This document shows, piece by piece, positions 1 to 6,152 of a DNA stretch of 10,759 bases. The stretch covers positions 1-10,759 of the forward strand of contig CAMLPZ010000141.1 in NCBI GenBank assembly GCA_946482045.1, in the 5' to 3' direction. Every line of letters begins with the position of its first letter. The first letter of the stretch is position 1. The notes beneath the pieces were generated by a model. It saw only the letters and a program-made list of their open reading frames with translations, searched no databases and was not told the origin of the DNA. The position numbers and the translations under genes are program-made. This DNA is from an uncultured Asticcacaulis sp. (GTDB taxonomy: Bacteria > Pseudomonadota > Alphaproteobacteria > Caulobacterales > Caulobacteraceae).

Positions 1-638
1 GGAATACGATCGAGAATAGCCTTTTCGCGGACTTCGTCGGCGCGGATCTGCGCCGTGTTGTCGGTGGCCATGTAGCCGGGGGCAATAGCGTTGATATTGA
101 TGCCCTTGGCGCCCCATTCGTTGGCCAGCAGGCGCGTGATGCCGGCGATACCCGACTTCGAGGCGGTGTAGCTGGGGACCCGGATGCCGCCCTGGAAGGA
201 GAGCATCGAGGCGATGTTGATGATCTTGCCGCGGCCCTGGGCGATCATGTGCTTGCCGGCGGCCTGGGCCATGAAGAAGGCGCCCTTGATGTTGACGTTC
301 ATCACGTCATCCCAGTCCTTTTCAGAGAATTCGACGGCGTCAGCGCGGCGAATAAGTCCGGCATTGTTGACCAGGATGTCGAGGCCGCCCAGGCCTTCGA
401 CGGTTTCCCTGACGATGCGCTCGACCGGCTCGATGCTGATCAGGTTGGCGTCGATGTTGAGAAAGCGGCGGCCAAGGGCTTTGACCTTTTCGCCGGTTTC
501 GTCGGCCGGCACGATTCCGGCGGCGGCGATGTCGGCGCCGGCTTCGGCCAGAGCCAGGGCGATGCCCTGACCGAGGCCCGTATTGGCGCCGGTGACCAGG
601 GCAACCTTGCCCGTCAGATCGAATGCTTGAAGTCCCAT
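1..638 (-). CDS. kduD: KduD, 2-dehydro-3-deoxy-D-gluconate 5-dehydrogenase (SDR family), 3' end cut by window edge
   Basis: Cytosolic NAD(P)-dependent short-chain dehydrogenase that reduces 3-deoxy-D-glycero-2,5-hexodiulosonate to KDG, the step after KduI. About 212 codons are visible, while E. coli KduD has 253 residues, so roughly 40 C-terminal residues lie outside the window. Visible marks are the Rossmann TGANTGLG motif (residues 16-23), NNAG (91-94), catalytic Ser144, and Tyr157 with Lys161 in the SYTASKSG stretch. The segments NNAGLIRR, EFSEKDWDDVMN and IASMLSFQGGIRVPSYTASKSG-like wording at 143-163 closely match my recollection of enteric KduD, which separates it from generic SDRs. The ATG at 638 has an AGGAAA Shine-Dalgarno about 9 bases upstream. 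The gene follows kduI by 30 bp and is almost certainly cotranscribed with it. The upstream promoter is probably the one before uxaC. Confidence 0.95.
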   Translation of the reverse strand, partial: MGLQAFDLTGKVALVTGANTGLGQGIALALAEAGADIAAAGIVPADETGEKVKALGRRFLNIDANLISIEPVERIVRETVEGLGGLDILVNNAGLIRRADAVEFSEKDWDDVMNVNIKGAFFMAQAAGKHMIAQGRGKIINIASMLSFQGGIRVPSYTASKSGIAGITRLLANEWGAKGININAIAPGYMATDNTAQIRADEVREKAILDRI

Positions 639-668
639 TACTGTGTTTCCTGGTTCGGGCTTATAGGG

Positions 669-1532
669 TTAGGCCAGCTGGCAGATGTCGAGGACCTTCA
701 TGTCGGTGTAGTCGAGGTTTTCCCCGCCCATGGCCCAGATGAAGGCATAGTTGGACGTGCCGCAGCCCATGTGGATCGACCAGGGCGGCGAGACGACGGC
801 TTCGTTGTTCTGGATGACGATGTGGCGCGCTTTGTCGGGCTCGCCCATGAAGTGGAAAACGCGGTCGTTTTCGCCAAGGTTGAAGTAGAAATAAACTTCC
901 GAGCGGCGGTCGTGCAGGTGCGGCGGCATGGTGTTCCACACGCTGCCCGGCGACAGGATGGTCAGGCCCAGCAGCAACTGGCAGGATTTGGCGGTCGTTG
1001 GCACGATATACTGATAGATGACGCGTTCGTTCGACTGCTCCAGCGAGCCGCGCGCCAGCGGCACGGCCTGGTCGATCGAGATCTTGACCGTCTCATAGCG
1101 CTGATGCGCCGGGGTCGAGGTCAGGTAGTAAAGGGCTGGGTTAGCGGCGTCGTCCGACGAGAACAGGACTTCCTTGGTGCCCATGGGAATGTACAGGCCA
1201 TCCTTTTGCGCCAGGTCGTAGACTGTGCCGTCGACGCTGACCTTGCCCGAACCGCCGCCGACGTTGATGACACCCAGTTCACGGCGCTCGAGGAAGGGGT
1301 GGCCGGCAGCCGAAGCGGGCTCGGTCTGGTCTGGCAGCTTAAGCTGGCCGTTGACGGGGGCCGCTCCGCCGACGACGAAGCGTTCGAAGTGAGTGTAGTT
1401 GAGCACCACCGCGCCGGCCTCGAACAGACCGCCCATCAGGTATTTTTCGCGCAGATCCTGCGTGTCCACGCCATCCATCATGTCGGGATGGGTGGCGTGG
1501 TAGATCTTGCGGTACAGCGAATTCTGGCACAT
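669..1532 (-). CDS. kduI: KduI, 5-dehydro-4-deoxy-D-glucuronate isomerase
   Basis: Zinc-dependent cupin isomerase. It converts 5-keto-4-deoxyuronate, formed spontaneously from the unsaturated uronates that pectin and related lyases release, to 3-deoxy-D-glycero-2,5-hexodiulosonate, the KduD substrate. It has 287 residues against about 278 in E. coli; the surplus is at the N-terminus. The core [14 protein letters not shown] (80-93) and [20 protein letters not shown] (199-218) are diagnostic. The likely metal ligands are all present: His205, His207, Glu212 and His254 (in WSIH). The ATG at 1532 has a GGAG about 11 bases upstream. Met18 and Met19 are possible alternative starts, but the residues before them still resemble the family N-terminus. 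It sits between uxaC (64 bp) and kduD (30 bp) in one minus-strand operon. In E. coli, KduI and KduD have also been linked to hexuronate use, which fits the pairing with UxaC. Confidence 0.96.
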   Translation of the reverse strand: MCQNSLYRKIYHATHPDMMDGVDTQDLREKYLMGGLFEAGAVVLNYTHFERFVVGGAAPVNGQLKLPDQTEPASAAGHPFLERRELGVINVGGGSGKVSVDGTVYDLAQKDGLYIPMGTKEVLFSSDDAANPALYYLTSTPAHQRYETVKISIDQAVPLARGSLEQSNERVIYQYIVPTTAKSCQLLLGLTILSPGSVWNTMPPHLHDRRSEVYFYFNLGENDRVFHFMGEPDKARHIVIQNNEAVVSPPWSIHMGCGTSNYAFIWAMGGENLDYTDMKVLDICQLA

Positions 1533-1558
1533 GGCGCGATGGGCTCCGATAGATTTAA

Positions 1559-1574
1559 TGATCAGTATTGATCA
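1559..1574. repeat. Short palindrome TGATCA-GTAT-TGATCA in the uxaC-kduI gap
   Basis: Two TGATCA hexamers flank GTAT. Each hexamer is itself palindromic, so the block is both a direct and an inverted repeat, and the right copy extends to ATTGATCAAT (1567-1576). It covers the 3' half of the seven-codon ORF and lies 27 bp upstream of the kduI start. Its AT-rich base content stands out from the surrounding coding DNA. It may be a protein-binding site or a small RNA hairpin; no known regulator is assigned. Confidence 0.4.
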
Positions 1575-1585
1575 ATAGGTGTCAT
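1562..1585 (-). other. Seven-codon ORF with strong Shine-Dalgarno in the uxaC-kduI gap
   Basis: The uxaC stop codon is followed at once by AAGGAGATTGAAAATG, a near-ideal Shine-Dalgarno with good spacing to an ATG at 1585. That ATG opens only MTPIDQY before a TGA at 1562-1564. The frame differs from kduI, whose frame has a stop at 1572-1574. It could be a short leader peptide that re-recruits ribosomes leaving uxaC and couples translation to kduI. It could also be a relic of an older gene start, or chance. No product is claimed. Confidence 0.3.
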
Positions 1586-1596
1586 TTTCAATCTCC

Positions 1597-3009
1597 TTAC
1601 AGCTTGTAGGCGGCTTTGGGAAGATTATAGGTGAGGTCTTTGATGACCTCGGCGGCATCTTCCATCGCGATGCGATGTTCGGACACCAGCCGGGCAAGGA
1701 AATGCGCGTCCATGCGGCGGGCGACGTCATGACGTGCCGGGATGGACAGGAAGGCGCGGGTGTCGTCGTTGAAGCCGACCGTATTGTAGAAGCCAGCGGT
1801 TTCGGTGACCTGCTCGCGGAAGCGCATCATGCCTTCGGGACTGTCGTGGAACCACCATGAGGGCCCCAGTTTCAGGACCGGATAGTGGCCGGCCAGTGGG
1901 GCCAGTTCGCGCGCATAGTTGGTCTCATCAAGCGTGAACAGGATAACGGTCAGGTTCTTTTCGTTGCCATAGGCGTCGAGCAGCGGCTTGAGCGCATGGA
2001 CGTAGTTGGTCGGCAGCGGGATGTCGCACCCCTTGTCGCGGCCGAAGGTCTCGAAGACCTTTTGATTGTGATTGCGGAACGAGCCCGGGTGGATCTGCAT
2101 AGTCATGCCGTCATCAAGCGACATACGCGCCATCTCGGTCAGCATTTGGGCACGGAACAGCTCTGCGTCGGCTGCGGTGACTTCGGGGCCGATGACGCGC
2201 TTGAACAGGGCTTCGGCTTCGCTTGCCGACAGGTTGGCCGTTTGGGCGGTCGGGTGACCATGATCGGTCGAAGTCGCGCCCATGGTCATGAAAAAGTCGC
2301 GGCGGACGCGGTGAGCCTTGAGGTAGCCCTGCCAGCTATAGACGTCCTCGCCCGACAGGTCGGCGAAAACCGCCAGCTTGCCGTGGAACTCTTCATGCTC
2401 CGGGTCGATGACCGGGTCTGGGCGATAGGCGGTGACAACACGCCCGTTCCAGCCGGAAGCCTTGATCATCTGGTGGTGCTCCAGCGTGTCGGTGGGGCTT
2501 TCGGTCGTCGCCAGCAGTTCGATATTGAAGCGCTCGAACAGGGCGCGCGGGCGGTAGGCGTCGGAAGCCAGCAGTTCGCCGATGCGATCGTAATACATAT
2601 CCGAGGTTTCGGCATCGAGCGCGACGTCGAAGCCCATGATGGCGCCGAACACATGGTTCATCCAGATCGAGGTCGGCGTGCCGCGGAACAGGTGCTGGTT
2701 CGAAGCGAAGATACGCCAGGCTTCGCGCGGATCCGCCTTCGACGGACCGGCCTTGGAGCCGACGCCCACCGCTTCCATGTCGATGCCCTGGGAATAGAGC
2801 ATGCGGAAGATGTAGTGGTCGGGGCTCAGGAACAGAGTGGTCGCGTTCTCGAACGGCGCATTGCCGGCAAACCACGAGGGATCGGTGTGGCCATGCGGGC
2901 TCAGGATCGGGAAGTCCTTGACGAGCGCGTACAACTCACGGGCCAGTGTGCGCTGCGTAGGGTCGCTCGGTAGAAGGCGATCCTCGTGAAGAAAGAGGGG
3001 CTTTGGCAT
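1597..3009 (-). CDS. uxaC: UxaC, D-glucuronate/D-galacturonate isomerase
   Basis: Cytosolic member of the amidohydrolase superfamily that interconverts D-glucuronate with D-fructuronate and D-galacturonate with D-tagaturonate, the entry step of the Ashwell pathway. The length of 470 residues equals that of E. coli UxaC. Family marks are the metal-binding HGH (His39, His41), TTESPTD (168-174), the TDHGH segment near 248-252, QIHPGSFRNHN (305-315), GPSWWFHDS (382-390) and GFNDDTRAFLS (412-422) followed by PARHD with His427. The downstream UxuB-type reductase in the window suggests that glucuronate is the main substrate. The ATG at 3009 has no clear Shine-Dalgarno. It is the first gene of the uxaC-kduI-kduD operon, and a putative operator sits in its promoter about 90 bp upstream. 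Confidence 0.96.
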   Translation of the reverse strand: MPKPLFLHEDRLLPSDPTQRTLARELYALVKDFPILSPHGHTDPSWFAGNAPFENATTLFLSPDHYIFRMLYSQGIDMEAVGVGSKAGPSKADPREAWRIFASNQHLFRGTPTSIWMNHVFGAIMGFDVALDAETSDMYYDRIGELLASDAYRPRALFERFNIELLATTESPTDTLEHHQMIKASGWNGRVVTAYRPDPVIDPEHEEFHGKLAVFADLSGEDVYSWQGYLKAHRVRRDFFMTMGATSTDHGHPTAQTANLSASEAEALFKRVIGPEVTAADAELFRAQMLTEMARMSLDDGMTMQIHPGSFRNHNQKVFETFGRDKGCDIPLPTNYVHALKPLLDAYGNEKNLTVILFTLDETNYARELAPLAGHYPVLKLGPSWWFHDSPEGMMRFREQVTETAGFYNTVGFNDDTRAFLSIPARHDVARRMDAHFLARLVSEHRIAMEDAAEVIKDLTYNLPKAAYKL

Positions 3010-3097
3010 TTTAGTCGTTTCGTTCTGGATTTGGCTGAAACCCGCATATTGCCCGCGGATTGGGCTAGCCGCACTCCTTAATTATCCCGTTATCGTC

Positions 3098-3115
3098 ATA
3101 GGTAACCGGTGTCAT
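3098..3115. promoter_or_regulatory. Putative LacI-family operator upstream of uxaC
   Basis: The 13-mer GGTAACCGGTGTC (3101-3113) recurs, inverted, at 4416-4428 in the regulator/uxuB gap. Both have the central ACCGGT with a CG dyad typical of LacI-family operators, and each half-site ends in ACC. Position between the -35 and -10 of uxaC supports repression. The likely binder is the LacI-family protein encoded next door; its effector is unknown but could be KDG or a hexuronate intermediate. Confidence 0.6.
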
Positions 3116-3127
3116 TGCATTTGACAA
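3099..3127 (-). promoter_or_regulatory. Putative promoter of uxaC-kduI-kduD
   Basis: Read on the minus strand, TTGTCA (3122-3127) is followed after 17 bp by TACCTA (3099-3104). The -35 is a good match and the -10 a fair one. The spacer is occupied by the ACCGGT-centred operator candidate, as expected where a repressor excludes RNA polymerase. The predicted leader to the uxaC start is about 80 nt. Confidence 0.45.
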
Positions 3128-3140
3128 CAGAATTTTTGCA

Positions 3141-3160
3141 GCAATTTTGCTTAGAATTGC
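3141..3160. repeat. Weak inverted repeat between the regulator stop and the uxaC promoter
   Basis: GCAATT (3141-3146) and AATTGC (3155-3160) form a 6-bp inverted repeat with an 8-bp centre in an AT-rich patch just past the regulator gene's stop. There is no clear U-tract on the minus strand, so a terminator role is weakly supported. It could equally be a second regulatory site upstream of the uxaC promoter. Confidence 0.25.
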
Positions 3161-3179
3161 AACCCAATGACTTTTGATC

Positions 3180-4304
3180 TTACCGCTTTGCCGGGCCGGA
3201 CGAGCCGCGGACGATGAGCTTGGACTGAAAGACGATCGAGGTCTGTTCCGTCATCTCGCCGCTCATCAGGGTTTCCGTCGCCATACGCGCCATGTCGCGG
3301 ATCGGCAGGCGAACGGTTGTCAGCGGCGGATAGATGCGCGTGGCGACGTCGGCGTCGTCGAAGCCGATGATGGTCAGGTCTTCAGGAATCTTCAACCCCA
3401 GCCCGTAGGCGGCGTGATAGGCGCCGGCCGCCATCTGGTCGTTGCAGGCGATGATAGCTGTCGGCGGGTTGGTGTTTTTCAACAGCCGGGTAGCTGCGGC
3501 AATGCCGGCGTCGAAACTGTAGTCGCCGGGTTCGTCGAGGTCTGGGGCGATCTCGAGACCGTTGCGGCGCAGCCCTTCCTCGAAACCGGCGCGGCGTTCG
3601 TGGGCGGACGGATAGACCGGGTTGCCGTTGATGAACGCGATGCGCTTATGGCCCAGCGCCGCCAGGTGGTCGCCGCCCTCGGCGCAGCCGGTGCGATCGT
3701 TGGACACGATCTGGGCGGTATGAATCGGCGGATCATTGCGATCGCCGGCGCGGGCCGTCACCCGGATGACCGGCGTGTCCAGTTCTGCCATGAGTTCCAG
3801 CAGCCTGCGGTCCTCGGCGATCGGCGGCAAAAGGATGACCCCGGCCAGGCGCTGCATCTCGATGAACTCGCGGATGTCGTCGACAAAGTTGTCAGCGTGG
3901 CGATCACAGGGGTGCACGACGAGGTCGAGACCTGAGCCGCGAAGGCTATCGAGTGCACCCATTTGCATGTTGACGACGTAAGTGGCGTTCGGGTTGTCGT
4001 AGATCAGTCCGAACAGGAAGGAGCGCCGAAAGGCCAGGCCGCGTGCCTGGGGATCCGGACGGAAGCCGATGCGGGCGATGATCTCGTTGACCTGATCGCG
4101 CGTATCCGGCCGCACCGATGGCGAATTATTGATGACGCGCGACACGGTCTTCTTGGAGACCTTGGCCAGGCTTGCGACATCGTTGATCGTCGCCTTCTTG
4201 CGGCGGCGGATAAAGTCCTCGATGGCGTCGCCGATATCCCGGCCGAATTCACGGGTGGAGGCCAAGGGCTGGCTGAAGGGTTTCGGTGCGGGGGATCGGG
4301 CCAT
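3180..4304 (-). CDS. LacI-family transcriptional regulator, probable hexuronate/KDG-responsive repressor
   Basis: DNA-binding repressor of the LacI/GalR family, 374 residues. The helix-turn-helix is ATINDVASLAKVSKKTVSRV (38-57), followed by the hinge helix around PDPQARGLAF (83-92) and a periplasmic-binding-protein-like sensor domain from about 97 to 360, with VILLPP, NDRTG, GHKRIAFINGNP, ACNDQMAAGAY and IIGFDDADVA as family landmarks. The N-terminus carries about 37 extra residues before the helix-turn-helix, rich in basic residues near 33-37. No later ATG removes them, though TTG at codon 14 is possible. There is no evident Shine-Dalgarno. It lies between the uxaC operon and the divergent uxuB, and the same ACCGGT-type site occurs upstream of both, so it probably controls both and itself. 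It resembles alphaproteobacterial KdgR/UxaR-like regulators by context; the exact ligand cannot be read from the sequence. Confidence 0.9.
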   Translation of the reverse strand: MARSPAPKPFSQPLASTREFGRDIGDAIEDFIRRRKKATINDVASLAKVSKKTVSRVINNSPSVRPDTRDQVNEIIARIGFRPDPQARGLAFRRSFLFGLIYDNPNATYVVNMQMGALDSLRGSGLDLVVHPCDRHADNFVDDIREFIEMQRLAGVILLPPIAEDRRLLELMAELDTPVIRVTARAGDRNDPPIHTAQIVSNDRTGCAEGGDHLAALGHKRIAFINGNPVYPSAHERRAGFEEGLRRNGLEIAPDLDEPGDYSFDAGIAAATRLLKNTNPPTAIIACNDQMAAGAYHAAYGLGLKIPEDLTIIGFDDADVATRIYPPLTTVRLPIRDMARMATETLMSGEMTEQTSIVFQSKLIVRGSSGPAKR

Positions 4305-4407
4305 ATGGGCTTTGTTATCTTATCGAATCAGAACGGCTGCACTTGAAAGGTTTTGTGTCACAGGAAAGGCTTTTTGCCAAATCTGGGCGCTTGATGGCAA
4401 ATCGCGC

Positions 4408-4435
4408 TGACATGAGACACCGGTTACCATAGTCA
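4408..4435. promoter_or_regulatory. Putative LacI-family operator in the regulator/uxuB divergent gap
   Basis: The 13-mer GACACCGGTTACC (4416-4428) is the exact reverse complement of the site upstream of uxaC. The symmetry extends outward: TGAC at 4408-4411 and GTCA at 4432-4435 are equidistant from the ACCGGT centre, and 8 of 14 half-site positions agree. It lies 112-124 bp upstream of the regulator start and about 145 bp upstream of uxuB. On the minus strand TTGACT (4433-4438) overlaps its edge and could be the regulator's -35. The uxuB promoter is not clear; GATAAT at 4466-4471 is a possible -10 without a good partner. It probably gives autoregulation plus control of uxuB. Confidence 0.6.
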
Positions 4436-4573
4436 AAAAGCGCTCCATTTGCACTTGGTTTTAGTGATAATGAGTTTTATGGGTAAAAGTAGAAAAATGC
4501 AATTTGGTCTTGCACACATGGAGAGGTCAGGCCAATAGCGTGGTTATTCATCATCTAAACTCCGAGAACCGAC

Positions 4574-6007
4574 ATGACGCGTCTTAACCTGGCAACCCTC
4601 GACCTGTTGTCGCCTGCGGCGGCGAAGCCTGCCTATGATCCGGCCGCGCTCAATATCGGTGTCGTCCATTTCGGACCCGGCGCTTTTCACCGGGCGCATC
4701 AGGCGGCCTATTTCGACGCTCTGGCGGTGACGGATAAACGCTGGGGGATTTGTGGCGTGTCGTTGCATTCGGCCGGTGTTCGCGACGCGCTCATGCCACA
4801 GGACGGACTCTACACCCTGGCCATTCTTGATGCCGAGATTCGCTATCAGGTCATCGGGTCGATGCGCGAGGTGCTGGTCGCGCACGACGATATCGAAGCC
4901 GTGTTTGAACGGCTGACGCGCGCCTCGGTCGAACTTGTGACCTCGACCGTCACCGAAAAAGGCTACTGCCTGGCGCCAGATTGGACGCTCGATTTCGGCC
5001 ACGCCGACATCGTCCACGACCTGGCGAACCCCAAGACACCGAAGTCGTTTATCGGTTATGTCACTGAAGGCCTGCGTCGTCGTAAGGCCGCGGGCGTGAA
5101 GCCCTTTGTGCTGATCCCGTGCGACAACCTGCCGAAGAATGGAGAGCGTCTCAAGACGGCGGTCATCGCCTTTGCGGCGCGCAACGATGCTGATCTGGCG
5201 GCGTGGATCGGCGCCAACCTGCAATGCCCGTGCACCATGGTCGATTCGATCACCCCGGCGACCGACGACGCCTTACGCACGCGCGTGGCCGAGGCCATTG
5301 GCCTTGAGGACGCCTGGCCGATCCAGCGCGAAGCCTTTACCCAGTGGGTGATCGAGGCGCACCTCCACGACGGTGGCCCGGATTGGGCCAGCGTCGGCGT
5401 CACCTTGACCGACAATGTCCCGGCCTATGAGCGCGCCAAGCTGCGCCTCCTGAACGGCCCCCACTCGACGTTGGCCTATGCCGGTCTGCACAAGGGCTAT
5501 GAGAGCGTGTCGCAGGCCATGGATGATCCAGAGCTGGAGCAATTGGTCCGCGACCTGATGCTGAAGGATGTCGTGCCGCTGCTTGAGGCGCCAAAAGGCA
5601 TGGATTTGCCAGCCTATTGCGAAGCCATTCTCAAGCGCTTCCGCAATCCGGCGATCAAGCACCTGCTGTCGCAGATCGCCTGGGATGGGTCGCAGAAGCT
5701 GCCGATCCGTATCCTGAGTTCATTGGGTGAGGCGCTGGAGCGCGGCCGGGATATTTCGCGCTTTAGTGTGCCGCTGGCGGCGTGGATGCGGTTTGTCCGC
5801 GCCAAGGCGGTCAAGGGCGAGACGATCACCGATCCCCTAGCGAACGAGCTTCTGGCGCTGGGCGCGACGTTGAAGGACGACGTTTCGGATGTGAAGGCGG
5901 TCCTTGCACTGCGTTCGGTGTTCCCCGAGGCGCTGGCAAATGATCCGAAAGTCGTTGCCGGGATTGAGAACGCCTACAGCGAACTGCTGGTGACGAACCT
6001 GGCTTAA
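4574..6007 (+). CDS. uxuB: UxuB-type D-fructuronate reductase (mannonate oxidoreductase)
   Basis: Cytosolic NAD-dependent member of the mannitol dehydrogenase (polyol-specific long-chain) family, 477 residues. It reduces D-fructuronate, the UxaC product, to D-mannonate. Visible marks are the nucleotide-binding HFGPGAFHRAHQ (32-43), VTEKGYC (126-132), PCDNLPKNG (182-190), PCTMVD (219-224), the catalytic Lys289 with Asn294 and His297, and DGSQKLP toward the C-terminus. VTEKGYC, PCTMVD and IAWDGSQKLP match UxuB more closely than mannitol 2-dehydrogenase. A tagaturonate reductase (UxaB) or mannitol dehydrogenase remains possible. One oddity is Pro296 where the family usually has Ser in NGSH. The ATG at 4574 has only a weak GAGAA upstream. 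It is transcribed divergently from the regulator and appears to be monocistronic, ending just before REP-like repeats. No mannonate dehydratase gene is present in the window. Confidence 0.9.
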   Translation: MTRLNLATLDLLSPAAAKPAYDPAALNIGVVHFGPGAFHRAHQAAYFDALAVTDKRWGICGVSLHSAGVRDALMPQDGLYTLAILDAEIRYQVIGSMREVLVAHDDIEAVFERLTRASVELVTSTVTEKGYCLAPDWTLDFGHADIVHDLANPKTPKSFIGYVTEGLRRRKAAGVKPFVLIPCDNLPKNGERLKTAVIAFAARNDADLAAWIGANLQCPCTMVDSITPATDDALRTRVAEAIGLEDAWPIQREAFTQWVIEAHLHDGGPDWASVGVTLTDNVPAYERAKLRLLNGPHSTLAYAGLHKGYESVSQAMDDPELEQLVRDLMLKDVVPLLEAPKGMDLPAYCEAILKRFRNPAIKHLLSQIAWDGSQKLPIRILSSLGEALERGRDISRFSVPLAAWMRFVRAKAVKGETITDPLANELLALGATLKDDVSDVKAVLALRSVFPEALANDPKVVAGIENAYSELLVTNLA

Positions 6008-6009
6008 CC

Positions 6010-6058
6010 TTAGTCCCCTCTCCCCGCTCGCGGGGAGAGGGTTAGGGTGAGGGGCTAA
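6010..6058. repeat. REP-like palindromic element (CCCTCTCCCCG hairpin) after uxuB
   Basis: CCCTCTCCCCG (6016-6026) pairs perfectly with CGGGGAGAGGG (6031-6041) around a CTCG loop, an 11-bp GC-rich stem. It is followed by TTAGGGTGAGGGGC, and an outer arm TTAG-CCCCTC (6010-6020) also matches GAGGGGCTAA (6049-6058), so two foldings compete. This wording is a widespread proteobacterial intergenic repeat of the REP kind, usually present in many copies. It starts 3 bp past the uxuB stop and could stabilise or end that transcript, though no U-run follows. Confidence 0.7.
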
Positions 6059-6120
6059 CCGTTAACTGTCGTCCGCGTGGAAATATCCTTGCCCCTTATC
6101 CGGTCCGGCAAGCTGGACCA

Positions 6121-6146
6121 CCTTCTCCCCGCAAGCAGGGAGAAGG
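6121..6146. repeat. Second REP-like hairpin, just past the esterase stop
   Basis: CCTTCTCCC (6121-6129) pairs with GGGAGAAGG (6138-6146), a 9-bp stem over a CGCAAGCA-type loop with one mismatch before an inner G-C pair. It is a diverged relative of the first hairpin, about 63 bp away. It begins 6 bp beyond the esterase stop codon on the minus strand and may serve as its 3' end. The 60 bp between the two hairpins hold no recognisable feature. Confidence 0.6.
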
Positions 6147-6152
6147 CATGAA

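Noticed and set aside
249..2973. Long plus-strand open frames opposite kduD, kduI and uxaC
   Set aside because: They lie antisense to genes with clear family motifs; such frames are usual in GC-rich DNA, and their translations show no recognisable domain.
4497..4538. Thirteen-codon ORF upstream of uxuB (starts MQFGLAHM)
   Set aside because: No Shine-Dalgarno, no coupling to uxuB and no palindrome beside it; a short frame like this is expected by chance.
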